Assembly: GCA_016787705.1 (NCBI GenBank)
Contig: JAEUTP010000014.1
Location: 124,001-188,000, forward strand
From: Bacteroidia bacterium
GTDB lineage: Bacteria > Bacteroidota > Bacteroidia > B-17B0 > Aurantibacillaceae
Direction of reading: 5' to 3'
DNA: 64,000 nucleotides
Shown here: piece by piece, positions 52,751 through 60,763 of the stretch
Numbering within the stretch: the first letter of the stretch is position 1
Layout: the number at the start of each line of letters is the position of its first letter
Notes under the pieces: model-generated
What the model was told of the DNA's origin: nothing
The model's input: only the letters and a program-made list of their open reading frames with translations
Databases searched by the model: none
Made by a program: the position numbers and the translations under genes

Positions 52751-53308
52751 ATGTCTACCAAATACAAGGCCAATAATAACAATGTTTATTTTGTAACCAT
52801 TACAACGGTTGAATGGGTAGATATATTTACGCGTTTAAATCATAAACAAACAATTATTGATTCTTTAAATTATTGCCGCGAAAACAAGGGACTGAATATT
52901 TATGGCTATACGTTAATGCATAGTCATTTGCATATGATATGCAGTGCAAAGAAAGGCTTTGAGTTGCCGGATATTATCCGTGATTTTAAAAAGCATACTT
53001 CAAAACAAATTGTTCAAAATATTAAAAAGGAGCCTGAGAGTCGCCGTGAATGGCTTTTAGAGCTTTTTTCAAAAGCCTGTGAACATTTAAAAAAAGAGCA
53101 GGAATATAAAGTATGGCAGGATGGCTATCATGCAGAAGAAGTATTGAATAAAGAATTTTTGGAACAGAAATTAAATTACATGCATCAAAATCCGGTTAAG
53201 GACAAAGTTGTTTTAAAAGCTGAAGACTATTTGTTTAGCAGTGCCAGGAATTATCTGAACATGGAAGCTATGCTGCAGGTAGAAGTTAGCAGCCTGTTTG
53301 AAAGATAA
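52751..53308 (+). CDS. REP-associated tyrosine transposase (RAYT, IS200-like Y1)
   Basis: The protein has 185 residues. The HUH motif is H57-S-H59-L-H61, after YGYTLM. The catalytic Tyr is about 142 in LNYMHQNPVKD, the sequence typical of RAYT/TnpA-REP proteins. YLFSSARNYL is also typical of the C-terminus. It would nick and move single-stranded DNA at hairpins. It is most often a domesticated host protein associated with REP palindromes, and this genome has many (see repeat families). It starts right after a TATCTTTA -7-like box (52739-52746), only four bases before the ATG. Confidence 0.88.
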   Translation: MSTKYKANNNNVYFVTITTVEWVDIFTRLNHKQTIIDSLNYCRENKGLNIYGYTLMHSHLHMICSAKKGFELPDIIRDFKKHTSKQIVQNIKKEPESRREWLLELFSKACEHLKKEQEYKVWQDGYHAEEVLNKEFLEQKLNYMHQNPVKDKVVLKAEDYLFSSARNYLNMEAMLQVEVSSLFER

Positions 53309-53362
53309 TTGTAAAATTATTCTGGCTTGGTATGGCTATTTAATTTCAGGACTTTCTTTAAT

Positions 53363-53467
53363 ATGTATTGCAACACTTACATGAGCGCTTTCTTTCGTTT
53401 AAGCATAGGTATTAAAAAAGAAGGGGCAAAGGCAAAACGCGAAGAAAGGGAATTAAACAAAAAATAA
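53363..53467 (+). CDS. Possible 34-residue basic peptide
   Basis: ATG at 53363 gives 34 codons ending in TAA, MYCNTYMSAFFRLSIGIKK followed by a Lys/Glu-rich tail (AKAKREERELNKK). It overlaps nothing else, but there is no clear ribosome-binding site, so this is a weak call. Confidence 0.2.
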   Translation: MYCNTYMSAFFRLSIGIKKEGAKAKREERELNKK

Positions 53468-53469
53468 TT

Positions 53470-53727
53470 TTATTTTAAATAGATGAGTTTAACTGGTTTA
53501 GTATCGTTTACGGCAACCGAAGTAGTTGCAGGTTCTTCAACCGTTGGCTGTGTTAATGACGAATCGGTTTGTATAACAGGATTTGACGGCAATTTGATCA
53601 TATTATTATCTATAGCAATAGTTTCGTGCATTTGATTTGGATTGCTTTTACAACGCGTTAAAAAGATAATGGCAAAGATGATGATCCAGGCTGTATAAAA
53701 TACTTTTAAAAATTTTAAAGTTTCCAT
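53470..53727 (-). CDS. Small putative lipoprotein
   Basis: The protein has 85 residues. The N-terminus has a hydrophobic stretch (FYTAWIIIFAIIFL) ending in LTRC (Cys26), a possible lipobox with an unfavourable Arg. A Pro/Thr/Val-rich, probably unfolded tail follows. If the Cys is not lipidated it is a single-span membrane protein. Its neighbours are the RAYT on one side and a small open frame on the other. No family recognised. Confidence 0.45.
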   Translation of the reverse strand: METLKFLKVFYTAWIIIFAIIFLTRCKSNPNQMHETIAIDNNMIKLPSNPVIQTDSSLTQPTVEEPATTSVAVNDTKPVKLIYLK

Positions 53728-53748
53728 AATATTTCATTTTACAATTAA

Positions 53749-53907
53749 ATGGAAATTAAAAGAGACCTAATTGTTTTTACCTTGAAAGGTAAACAGTATG
53801 ATGCTTGCACTCCGGATCTGTTGGCTTCTTTCATTTCCTCTATAAATTATCTTCAAGTTTTATGCCAGCACAAAACTATAGCATTTTGGGGAGTCAAAAG
53901 AGCGTAA
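53749..53907 (+). CDS. Possible 52-residue protein divergent from the small lipoprotein
   Basis: ATG at 53749 starts a 52-codon frame ending in TAA at 53905, MEIKRDLIVFTLKGKQYDAC then PDLLASFISSINYLQ and ending GVKRA. It starts 21 bases from the divergent lipoprotein start. Composition looks protein-like (two strands and a helix), but nothing confirms translation. Confidence 0.3.
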   Translation: MEIKRDLIVFTLKGKQYDACTPDLLASFISSINYLQVLCQHKTIAFWGVKRA

Positions 53908-53946
53908 GTTTTAGTAAGAAGTAGAAATGTGGAAGAAAATACTATT

Positions 53947-55464
53947 TTAAGATACCTTGTGGGCATATTCAAAGAATTTCAGTTTTAACTGTGTAGCCGA
54001 TGCTTTGCGGGTTTTAAAACATAATGCTTCATTTTGAGATAAAGATTCCCCATAAGAAGGGATCATTTCTTTTAATTTATTTTGCCATTGCGGCGAATTA
54101 ATTTTTGTTTTAAAACATTTTTTTATTACATCCAGCATTACACCTACTGATGTAGATGCGCCAGGCGACGCGCCTAATAATGCGGCAATAGAACCATCAC
54201 CGGCGTTTACTATCTCTGTTCCAAACTCCAATACACCGCCTTCTTCCTCATCTTTTTTAATTACCTGAACACGCTGCCCGGCAATTTCCAATTCCCAATC
54301 GTTAATATTACCATAAGGCAAGTAAGCCTGCAAGGCTTCAACCCTGTCTTCCGCTGATTGGCTGGCCTGGCTTATTAAATATTTTGTAAGCGGTATATTG
54401 TGGATGCCTGCTGATAACATCGGGAATAAATTATCCAACTCTAAAGATCCTGCCAGGTCCCAATATGAACCATTCTTTAAAAATTTGGTAGAGAAGCCTG
54501 CATACGGGCCAAACAATAAATTTTTTTTACCATCAATAATACGCGTATCTAAATGTGGTACCGACATGGGCGGTGAGCCCACAGATGCTTTGCCATATAC
54601 TTTTGCAAAGTGCCGGTCAATTATTTTTTTGTTGGTACATCTTAGCCATTGTCCACTCACGGGGAATCCTCCATAACCTTCTGCTTCTTCGATGTTTGAT
54701 TTTTCGAGTAGCGGCAATGAGCCACCGCCGGCGCCAATAAAAACAAATTTACTTAATAAATGTGTTTTTTCATCGGTGTTGAGATCTTTAACTGTAACAT
54801 TCCACAAACCGTTGTCTTCTTTTTCAAGGTTGCGCACTTCGCAACTTAATTGAATGGTTACACCGGGCAATGTTTTTAAATGATCGAAGAGCCCACGTGT
54901 TAAAGCACCAAAGTTAATATCGGTACCAATGTCCATATAGGTGGCGGCTACTTCAATTCCCGGATCGCGACCTTCCATTACCAAAGGCATCCATTTCTCT
55001 AACTGTGGCCAGTGTTCAGAATACACCATACCTTTAAACAATGGGTTTTCAATTAAAGCTTTATAACGTTTCTTTAAATAAAAAACATTTTCGGCACCCC
55101 AAACAAAACTTAAATGAGGTACATTGGTGATAAAGTTTTGCGGCGATCTTAGATAACCTTTCTCTACAAGATATGCCCAAAAACCACGAGAGAGTTCAAA
55201 CGATTCTGCAATTTTTATGGCTTTAGAAATATCAATGCTGCCATCCTCTTGTTGTGGCGTATAATTTAATTCACAAAATGCGGAATGCCCTGTTCCTGCA
55301 TTGTTCCAGGCATCTGAGCTTTCGCCTGCAATTACATCCAGGCGTTCAATCACTTCTATTGTAAGTGAAGGTTCCAGCTCTTTTAAAAGAATTCCCAATG
55401 TGGCGCTCATAATTCCTGCACCAATTAAAACTACATCCGGCTTTTTTGAAATGGCATTTGTCAT
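53947..55464 (-). CDS. mqo: Malate:quinone oxidoreductase
   Basis: The protein has 505 residues. The FAD-binding motif is VVLIGAGIMSATLGILL at the N-terminus; RLDVIAGESSDAWNNAGTGHSAFCELNYTP is the near-invariant MQO signature, with FVFIGAGGGSLPLLEKSNI, FPVSGQWLRC and FGPYAGFSTKFLKNGS further on. The length is normal. It is a peripheral inner-membrane flavoprotein oxidising malate to oxaloacetate and reducing quinone, so it links the TCA cycle to respiration without NAD. It is monocistronic; the next genes are divergent. Confidence 0.97.
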   Translation of the reverse strand: MTNAISKKPDVVLIGAGIMSATLGILLKELEPSLTIEVIERLDVIAGESSDAWNNAGTGHSAFCELNYTPQQEDGSIDISKAIKIAESFELSRGFWAYLVEKGYLRSPQNFITNVPHLSFVWGAENVFYLKKRYKALIENPLFKGMVYSEHWPQLEKWMPLVMEGRDPGIEVAATYMDIGTDINFGALTRGLFDHLKTLPGVTIQLSCEVRNLEKEDNGLWNVTVKDLNTDEKTHLLSKFVFIGAGGGSLPLLEKSNIEEAEGYGGFPVSGQWLRCTNKKIIDRHFAKVYGKASVGSPPMSVPHLDTRIIDGKKNLLFGPYAGFSTKFLKNGSYWDLAGSLELDNLFPMLSAGIHNIPLTKYLISQASQSAEDRVEALQAYLPYGNINDWELEIAGQRVQVIKKDEEEGGVLEFGTEIVNAGDGSIAALLGASPGASTSVGVMLDVIKKCFKTKINSPQWQNKLKEMIPSYGESLSQNEALCFKTRKASATQLKLKFFEYAHKVS

Positions 55465-55623
55465 ACTTTAAATATCGGTATTTTTTAATTTGTGAAAGAT
55501 ATATTGTTGTGAATTTTATTTCCCACTTGGCGGACAACTTTTTTTATTTTTTGTATTTGAGCATTAAAATCCCCATTCGTACTTAAAAACAGTGGCACTA
55601 TAATTTCTTAATGCTACGCAGTT

Positions 55624-56406
55624 ATGACAAAGAAATTCTTTATCTCAAAAAAACTGGATGATTATTTTATTGGTATTTACAATGCCTATAAATTTATTGG
55701 TAGTTTTTTTAAAGAAGCTTTTAAAGCACCTTTCCATTTTAAAGAAATAATAAACCAGTGTTATGAAATTGGCTTAAAAGCTCTGCCTTTAATAACCTTA
55801 ACAGGTTTTGTTACCGGTATTGTGTTTACCAAACAATCACGGCCATCGTTAGAAACTTTTGGGGCTACATCCTGGCTACCTTCTCTTATTTCAATCGCCA
55901 TTCTTCGCGCACTGGCATCATTGGTAACAGCATTAATCTGCGCGGGTAAAGTAGGATCGAGCATTGGCGCTGAATTAGGCTCTATGCGTGTAACGGAACA
56001 GATTGATGCCATGGAAGTTTCTGCCATTAACCCTTTTAAATATTTGGTTACCACGCGCGTTATTGCCACTACCATAACGGTTCCCATATTGGCGCTTTAT
56101 TGTGGCTTTGTTGCTCTAATGGGTTCTTTTGTAAATATAAACGCGCATGAGTCTACCAGCTTTTTTAGCTTTTTTGAACATGGTTTTGAGACCATTACCT
56201 TTTTGGACATTTTTACCTCGGTTGTAAAATCCATTTTTTTTGGTTTTACCATTGGCATGGTGGGGTGTTATAAAGGTTATAACGCATCAAGCGGCACAGT
56301 GGGTGTAGGAAGGGCTTCTAACCAGGCAGTGGTACTGTCTATGTTTTTGGTGTTTATTGAAGAAGTAGTAATTGTGCAGGTGAGCAACTGGATAAGATTA
56401 TATTAA
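55624..56406 (+). CDS. mlaE: MlaE-type ABC transporter permease
   Basis: The protein has 260 residues with five or so membrane spans. Family hallmarks are SIAILRALASLVTALICAGKVGSSIGAELGSMRVTEQIDAMEV (glycine-rich and the EQIDA motif) and KYLVTTRVIATTITVPIL, as in MlaE/YrbE. It is the inner-membrane permease of a phospholipid or lipid shuttle between the membranes. It is one base from the ATPase gene. Confidence 0.93.
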   Translation: MTKKFFISKKLDDYFIGIYNAYKFIGSFFKEAFKAPFHFKEIINQCYEIGLKALPLITLTGFVTGIVFTKQSRPSLETFGATSWLPSLISIAILRALASLVTALICAGKVGSSIGAELGSMRVTEQIDAMEVSAINPFKYLVTTRVIATTITVPILALYCGFVALMGSFVNINAHESTSFFSFFEHGFETITFLDIFTSVVKSIFFGFTIGMVGCYKGYNASSGTVGVGRASNQAVVLSMFLVFIEEVVIVQVSNWIRLY

Positions 56407-56407
56407 A

Positions 56408-57187
56408 ATGCAATCAGATAATCATAACGACATAATTGATAAAGGCAACTCAGTAATTTCCATTCGCGGACTTTATAAATCTTTTGGAACATTAGGTGTA
56501 TTAAAAGGTGTTGACCTGGATGTATATAAGGGTGAGAATGTAGTGGTACTGGGTCGTTCGGGCACGGGTAAATCGGTGCTTATAAAAATATTAGTGGGAC
56601 TTTTAAAACCTGATTCAGGCAGAGTAGAAGTATTAGGAAAAGAAGTTGATAAGCTACAAGGAAAAGAACTGGATGCTTTGCGCATAAAGATAGGCTTCTC
56701 TTTTCAGAACAGTGCTTTATACGATAGTATGAATGTGCGGCAAAACCTGGAGTTTCCATTAAAACAGAATTTTAAGAGCCTTACTAAAAAGGAAATTGAT
56801 ATGGCAGTTGAAGAAGTGTTGGAAGCTGTAGGCTTAAAAGATAAGGTCAATCAATTACCTTCCGATCTTTCCGGCGGGCAAAAAAAGAGGATCGGTATTG
56901 CACGTACTTTAATTTTAAAACCCGAAATTATGTTGTACGATGAGCCAACATCCGGTTTAGACCCAATTACATCTATAGAAATTAACGATCTTATTAATGA
57001 TGTGCAGCGCAGATACCATAGCAGCTCTATCATTATCACCCACGATCTTACCTGTGCCAAGGTTACAGGTAACCGTGTGGCTATGCTGTTGGACGGTAAA
57101 TTTTTAAAAGTAGGCAGCTTTGATGAAGTATTTGCAGACAAGGAAGAAAGAATACAAAGTTTTTTTAATTATAATTTTATACAATAG
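56408..57187 (+). CDS. mlaF: MlaF-type ABC transporter ATP-binding protein
   Basis: The protein has 259 residues. Walker A GRSGTGKS (49-56), Q-loop SFQNSALYDSMNV, signature LSGGQKKR, Walker B MLYDEPTSGLDP and H-loop IIITHDL are all intact. It powers the permease encoded one base upstream. The SGTGKS Walker and FQNSALYDSM segment are typical of the MlaF subfamily. Confidence 0.95.
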   Translation: MQSDNHNDIIDKGNSVISIRGLYKSFGTLGVLKGVDLDVYKGENVVVLGRSGTGKSVLIKILVGLLKPDSGRVEVLGKEVDKLQGKELDALRIKIGFSFQNSALYDSMNVRQNLEFPLKQNFKSLTKKEIDMAVEEVLEAVGLKDKVNQLPSDLSGGQKKRIGIARTLILKPEIMLYDEPTSGLDPITSIEINDLINDVQRRYHSSSIIITHDLTCAKVTGNRVAMLLDGKFLKVGSFDEVFADKEERIQSFFNYNFIQ

Positions 57188-57190
57188 ATC

Positions 57191-58150
57191 ATGAATGAGA
57201 ACCCAAATAAACGCGCTATAATAGTTGGTATTTTTGTACTGGTAGGAATTATTTTTTTAATTGCAGGAATATTAACCATTGGTAACTTGCATCAAACTTT
57301 CTCTACCAAATTACATGTTACCACCATTTTTGATGATGTGAATGGTTTGCAAAAAGGGAATAACATCTGGTTTTCAGGTGTAAAAATAGGGACAGTAAAA
57401 AAAGTAGAATTCTTTGAAAAATCGCGTGTTAAAGTAACGATGAACATTGATGAAAAAGCGCAGGAATACATTCGTAAAGATGCAAAGGTAAAAGTAAGTA
57501 CCGATGGATTTATAGGAAATAAAATATTGGTGATAACTGGCGGAAGCGCCAATATGCCAGCCGTTAGTGAGGGTGATACTTTGGGTATTGAAAAAACATT
57601 CAGCACCGAAGATATTATGAATACCTTTCAGGAGAATAATAAAAATGTACTGGCCATTACCAGCGATTTTAAAACCATAAGCAAAAATTTAGTGGATGGT
57701 CACGGTAGTCTTGGAAGATTATTGAAAGACGAAGATATTTATGAAAATATTTCTAATACAACTGCCTCGCTAAAAAAAGCATCAGACAGGGCGCAGGCAT
57801 TAATGAATTCGCTTTCTGTTTTCAGCGCAAAACTAAATCAAAAAGGTACACTGGCTAACGATCTTGTTACAGATACGGTTGTGTTTAATAACATTAAAAA
57901 TTCGGTAAAAGAATTAAACCAGATTGCTGATACAGCTGCCGTGTTTATTGCCAATTTAAACGAAGCCAGTCGTAACCCAAAAACTCCTGTAGGCGTATTG
58001 TTGCACGATGAAGCAGCCGGATCACAGTTAAAAGCAAGTATGAAGAATTTAGAAAGCGGATCAAAAAAACTGGATGAAGACCTGGAGGCCTTACAGCATA
58101 ACTTTTTATTAAGAAGGTATTTTAAGAAGAAGGCTAAAGAGAAGAAATAA
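57191..58150 (+). CDS. mlaD: MlaD/MCE-domain substrate-binding protein
   Basis: The protein has 319 residues. One N-terminal membrane anchor (about 9-31, AIIVGIFVLVGIIFLIAGIL), then an MCE domain (about 40-120) with FDDVNGLQKGNNIWFSGVKIGTVKKVEF and STDGFIGNKILVITGG. A helical C-terminal tail follows. MCE proteins form hexameric rings in the periplasm through which lipids pass. It starts three bases after the ATPase gene, completing the mlaEFD-type operon. No MlaA, MlaB or MlaC is next to it. Confidence 0.93.
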   Translation: MNENPNKRAIIVGIFVLVGIIFLIAGILTIGNLHQTFSTKLHVTTIFDDVNGLQKGNNIWFSGVKIGTVKKVEFFEKSRVKVTMNIDEKAQEYIRKDAKVKVSTDGFIGNKILVITGGSANMPAVSEGDTLGIEKTFSTEDIMNTFQENNKNVLAITSDFKTISKNLVDGHGSLGRLLKDEDIYENISNTTASLKKASDRAQALMNSLSVFSAKLNQKGTLANDLVTDTVVFNNIKNSVKELNQIADTAAVFIANLNEASRNPKTPVGVLLHDEAAGSQLKASMKNLESGSKKLDEDLEALQHNFLLRRYFKKKAKEKK

Positions 58151-58183
58151 TAATTTATATCTTTAGGGCTCTAAACTCAAAAA

Positions 58184-58681
58184 ATGAAATATCTTTTTAT
58201 CCCAATTTCTATTTTACTACTTAATTGCTCCGGCTCAAAAACGACTTCAGGTAATGAAACTGTTGATAAACCTAAAGCATTTGTAATGCCCGCTACCTGG
58301 ACTAAAGATTTTAGTGTTACCTTTTACGAAGGTGGCGGTATGGCTTACGAAAGCACCAATATTTTTTTATTTGCCGATTCTTGCAGGTATGTGAAAATGG
58401 AAGGAGGAGTTGATAGTGTAAAACGTTTTGTGCTTACTCCCAAAGAAAAGGAAGAAGTGTTTGTAAAATTAAAGTCTTTTAATTTTGATAAGATAGAAAC
58501 GGTTGACCTGGAAGGAACTGTATATGATAAAGAAACTACGCGTATGTGCCTTGCCGAAGGTATAAAACAAACGTTTTGCGCGGAAACCGGCGCTACACAA
58601 AATATCAAAGAAAAAACAAAAGGCGATTTTTACAATGCCTGCAGCTATATTATTGAGTTGGCAAAAAACAAAACAAAATAA
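58184..58681 (+). CDS. Hypothetical lipoprotein
   Basis: The protein has 165 residues. A signal peptide with lipobox LLNCSG (Cys15) opens it. The remainder is a compact mixed domain (TWTKDFSVTFYEGGGMAYES, a strand-helix KEKEEVFVKLKSFNFDK, and MCLAEGIKQTFCAETGA with two Cys that might form a disulfide). I do not recognise the family. It starts 33 bases after the MCE gene, so it may belong to the lipid-transport operon. Confidence 0.65.
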   Translation: MKYLFIPISILLLNCSGSKTTSGNETVDKPKAFVMPATWTKDFSVTFYEGGGMAYESTNIFLFADSCRYVKMEGGVDSVKRFVLTPKEKEEVFVKLKSFNFDKIETVDLEGTVYDKETTRMCLAEGIKQTFCAETGATQNIKEKTKGDFYNACSYIIELAKNKTK

Positions 58682-59272
58682 TTATTTAAAATTCAGCTTC
58701 TCGCGTAAGTGAGAATTGTAGTGTGCCTTTCTTAACCTGTCTAACAGTATTGGTATAATATAATCTTCCAGTTGTAAATTAAATTTTTGTGATTCGTTAT
58801 TTAAATGCAATAAAGCATCGCACATAAAACGTTTAATTTGGTTGTATTCGTACCTTACTGTTTGCATGGCTGTGGCATTTAACTCATCACTAAAATAATT
58901 GGTGTCTATTTCAAAGGTTAACACATTTGTTTTTACCTCAACAAACAAGAATTTTTTAATGAAGTTAGGGTAGGGGTCAATGGTTAATAGTTCCGGATCG
59001 CCATCTATCATTAAGGTATATTCTACAAAATAGCGCACATGATTATCAAATGGTTTACCAATAATATCTACCAGCTTATCATCAAACGATACATCTATTT
59101 TTGAAAGATAATAATCATTCATTATTTTTTTAATAAGCTCATCAAAGTTTTTTTCATACATCAGCACCTCAACGTCACTCATTTTATGAATGGCACGGGC
59201 AATGTGTTTAAAACGCTCAAGGGCGTAATCTGAGAAAGATCTTTGGCCAAATAAATTAAAACTACGGTGCAT
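58682..59272 (-). CDS. Unrecognised cytoplasmic protein
   Basis: The protein has 196 residues, helical with strands (KKFLFVEVKTNVLTFEID, YTLMIDGDPELLTID). There is no signal peptide or membrane segment. It has an acidic, evenly charged surface and no catalytic motif I can name. It is convergent with the lipoprotein gene: the two stop codons are adjacent. Confidence 0.65.
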   Translation of the reverse strand: MHRSFNLFGQRSFSDYALERFKHIARAIHKMSDVEVLMYEKNFDELIKKIMNDYYLSKIDVSFDDKLVDIIGKPFDNHVRYFVEYTLMIDGDPELLTIDPYPNFIKKFLFVEVKTNVLTFEIDTNYFSDELNATAMQTVRYEYNQIKRFMCDALLHLNNESQKFNLQLEDYIIPILLDRLRKAHYNSHLREKLNFK

Positions 59273-59547
59273 AAAAAAATGTTTTAATGAAATTACAATA
59301 CAGAAATGTTAAAACAATATTATATAATAAGAATTTTTTGAATAACCATGTTAATGTAATGCAGTGATAGTGGGGAATGCAGGTAAAAGTGTAGAATGTT
59401 TTTTACAACAAAAAGGATATATGATAAATGATTGATGACTAATGATGAATTTTTGCTGACCAAAATATTTTTTGGGGAATCTTGTTGATTTTTTATTTAC
59501 AAAGGTTTGTTTATAAAGTAATTAGCGAATTAACCAATTTATAAAAA

Positions 59548-59617
59548 ACTAACCAAGCAGTAACTAACCAAAAGGTAACTAACCATTTGGTTAGTTTTAA
59601 AATAATGTATATATTTG
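59548..59617 (+). promoter_or_regulatory. Iteron-like ACTAACCA repeats and promoter of the ATPase-helicase operon
   Basis: ACTAACCA begins at 59548, 59563 and 59578, exactly 15 bp apart. The last copy forms a palindrome with TGGTTAGT (59588-59595). TTG (59587-59589), 20 bases and TATATTTG (59610-59617) make a canonical promoter that ends three bases before the ATG. The palindrome overlaps the -33 box, so a bound protein could block or recruit polymerase. The remainder of 59273-59547 has no gene. Confidence 0.65.
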
Positions 59618-59620
59618 TAT

Positions 59621-60763
59621 ATGCAAACCCCATTCGCCTACGGTAAAACGGTTAGAGCCCAATATTTCACAAACAGGGAGGCCGATAGTAAAAAGCTACG
59701 CTCTAATTTTGAAAACGGCATAAATACTACGCTTATCTCTCCACGCAGGTGGGGAAAATCTTCGTTGGTAGAGAAAGTTGCCGGCCAGGTAAACTCCAAA
59801 AAGCTGGTGGTGGTAAACATCGATCTGTTCCCCATAAGAAATGAAGAAGAATTTTACACCTATTTTTCCAAAGAAGTAATTAAGGCCACTTCAAACAAAA
59901 TGGAGGCCTGGGTAGAGATTGCAAAAAAATATTTAAAACAGATCAGCCCTAAGTTTTCTGTAGGTGTAGATCCGCTTAACGATTTTGAAATATCATTGGA
60001 GTGGGAAAGCGTGCAAAAAAATTATAAAGAGATCTTGTCTTTACCGGCAAAAATAGCAAAGGAAAAAGATATTAAACTGGTAATTTGTATAGATGAGTTT
60101 CAAAACATAAGTAATTTTGATGAGCCGGAGCTTTTTCAAAAACGATTGAGAAGCGAATGGCAGCACCAGCAGCATGTTACATATTGTTTATATGGCAGCA
60201 AGCAGCACATGATGATGCAGTTGTTTGAAAAGCAATCGATGCCATTTTATAAGTTTGGGGAAATAATGTACCTTCAAAAGATAGAAGAAAAATACTGGAT
60301 CCGTTATATAACCCTTGCATTTATAAGAACAAAAAAATCGATCACGGCAGAGTTAGCGGCCAAAATTGCCAATACGGTAAAACATCATCCTTATTATGTA
60401 CAGCAGTTGTCGCACTTAACCTGGATATTAACTGAAAAAGCGGCTACACTTAAAATTATTGAGCAGGCCACCGATGATCTGTTAAATCAAAACGCCATAC
60501 TTTATTATAAAGATACCGAGAACCTGAGCGCAACGCAGCTTAATTTTTTAAAGGCTGTTGCCAATAATGTTGAAGCGTTAAGCTCTAAAGAATCAATTCA
60601 TAAATACAACCTTGGCACCTCGGCAAATGTGACAAAAATAAAAGACACACTTTTAAAAAATGAGATCATTGATATACAAATGGGAAAAGTTGTATTTATA
60701 GATCCCGCATTTGAGCTATGGTTTAAAAAGAACATATTAAAACAAGAATTATTTAAAAAATGA
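59621..60763 (+). CDS. P-loop ATPase (AAA/ATPase_2-like, DUF-type)
   Basis: The protein has 380 residues from ATG 59621 (the upstream TTG at 59615 is in the -7 box). It opens PFAYGKTVRAQYFTNRE, typical for this family. Walker A SPRRWGKSS (40-48), Walker B LVICIDEFQNI (about 153-163), and a sensor-like YCLYGSKQHMM. The C-terminal part is a winged-helix-like domain (LSATQLNFLKAVANN and NVTKIKDTLLKNEII). The STAND/AAA-like group contains regulatory or defence-associated ATPases but this member has no extra effector domain. The last four bases overlap the DEAD-box gene, so they are coupled. Confidence 0.8.
   Translation: MQTPFAYGKTVRAQYFTNREADSKKLRSNFENGINTTLISPRRWGKSSLVEKVAGQVNSKKLVVVNIDLFPIRNEEEFYTYFSKEVIKATSNKMEAWVEIAKKYLKQISPKFSVGVDPLNDFEISLEWESVQKNYKEILSLPAKIAKEKDIKLVICIDEFQNISNFDEPELFQKRLRSEWQHQQHVTYCLYGSKQHMMMQLFEKQSMPFYKFGEIMYLQKIEEKYWIRYITLAFIRTKKSITAELAAKIANTVKHHPYYVQQLSHLTWILTEKAATLKIIEQATDDLLNQNAILYYKDTENLSATQLNFLKAVANNVEALSSKESIHKYNLGTSANVTKIKDTLLKNEIIDIQMGKVVFIDPAFELWFKKNILKQELFKK

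Noticed and set aside
29404..53308. Integrative element with attachment-site repeats from tRNA-Glu
   Set aside because: I found no copy of the tRNA 3' end to the right of the island and no integrase gene.
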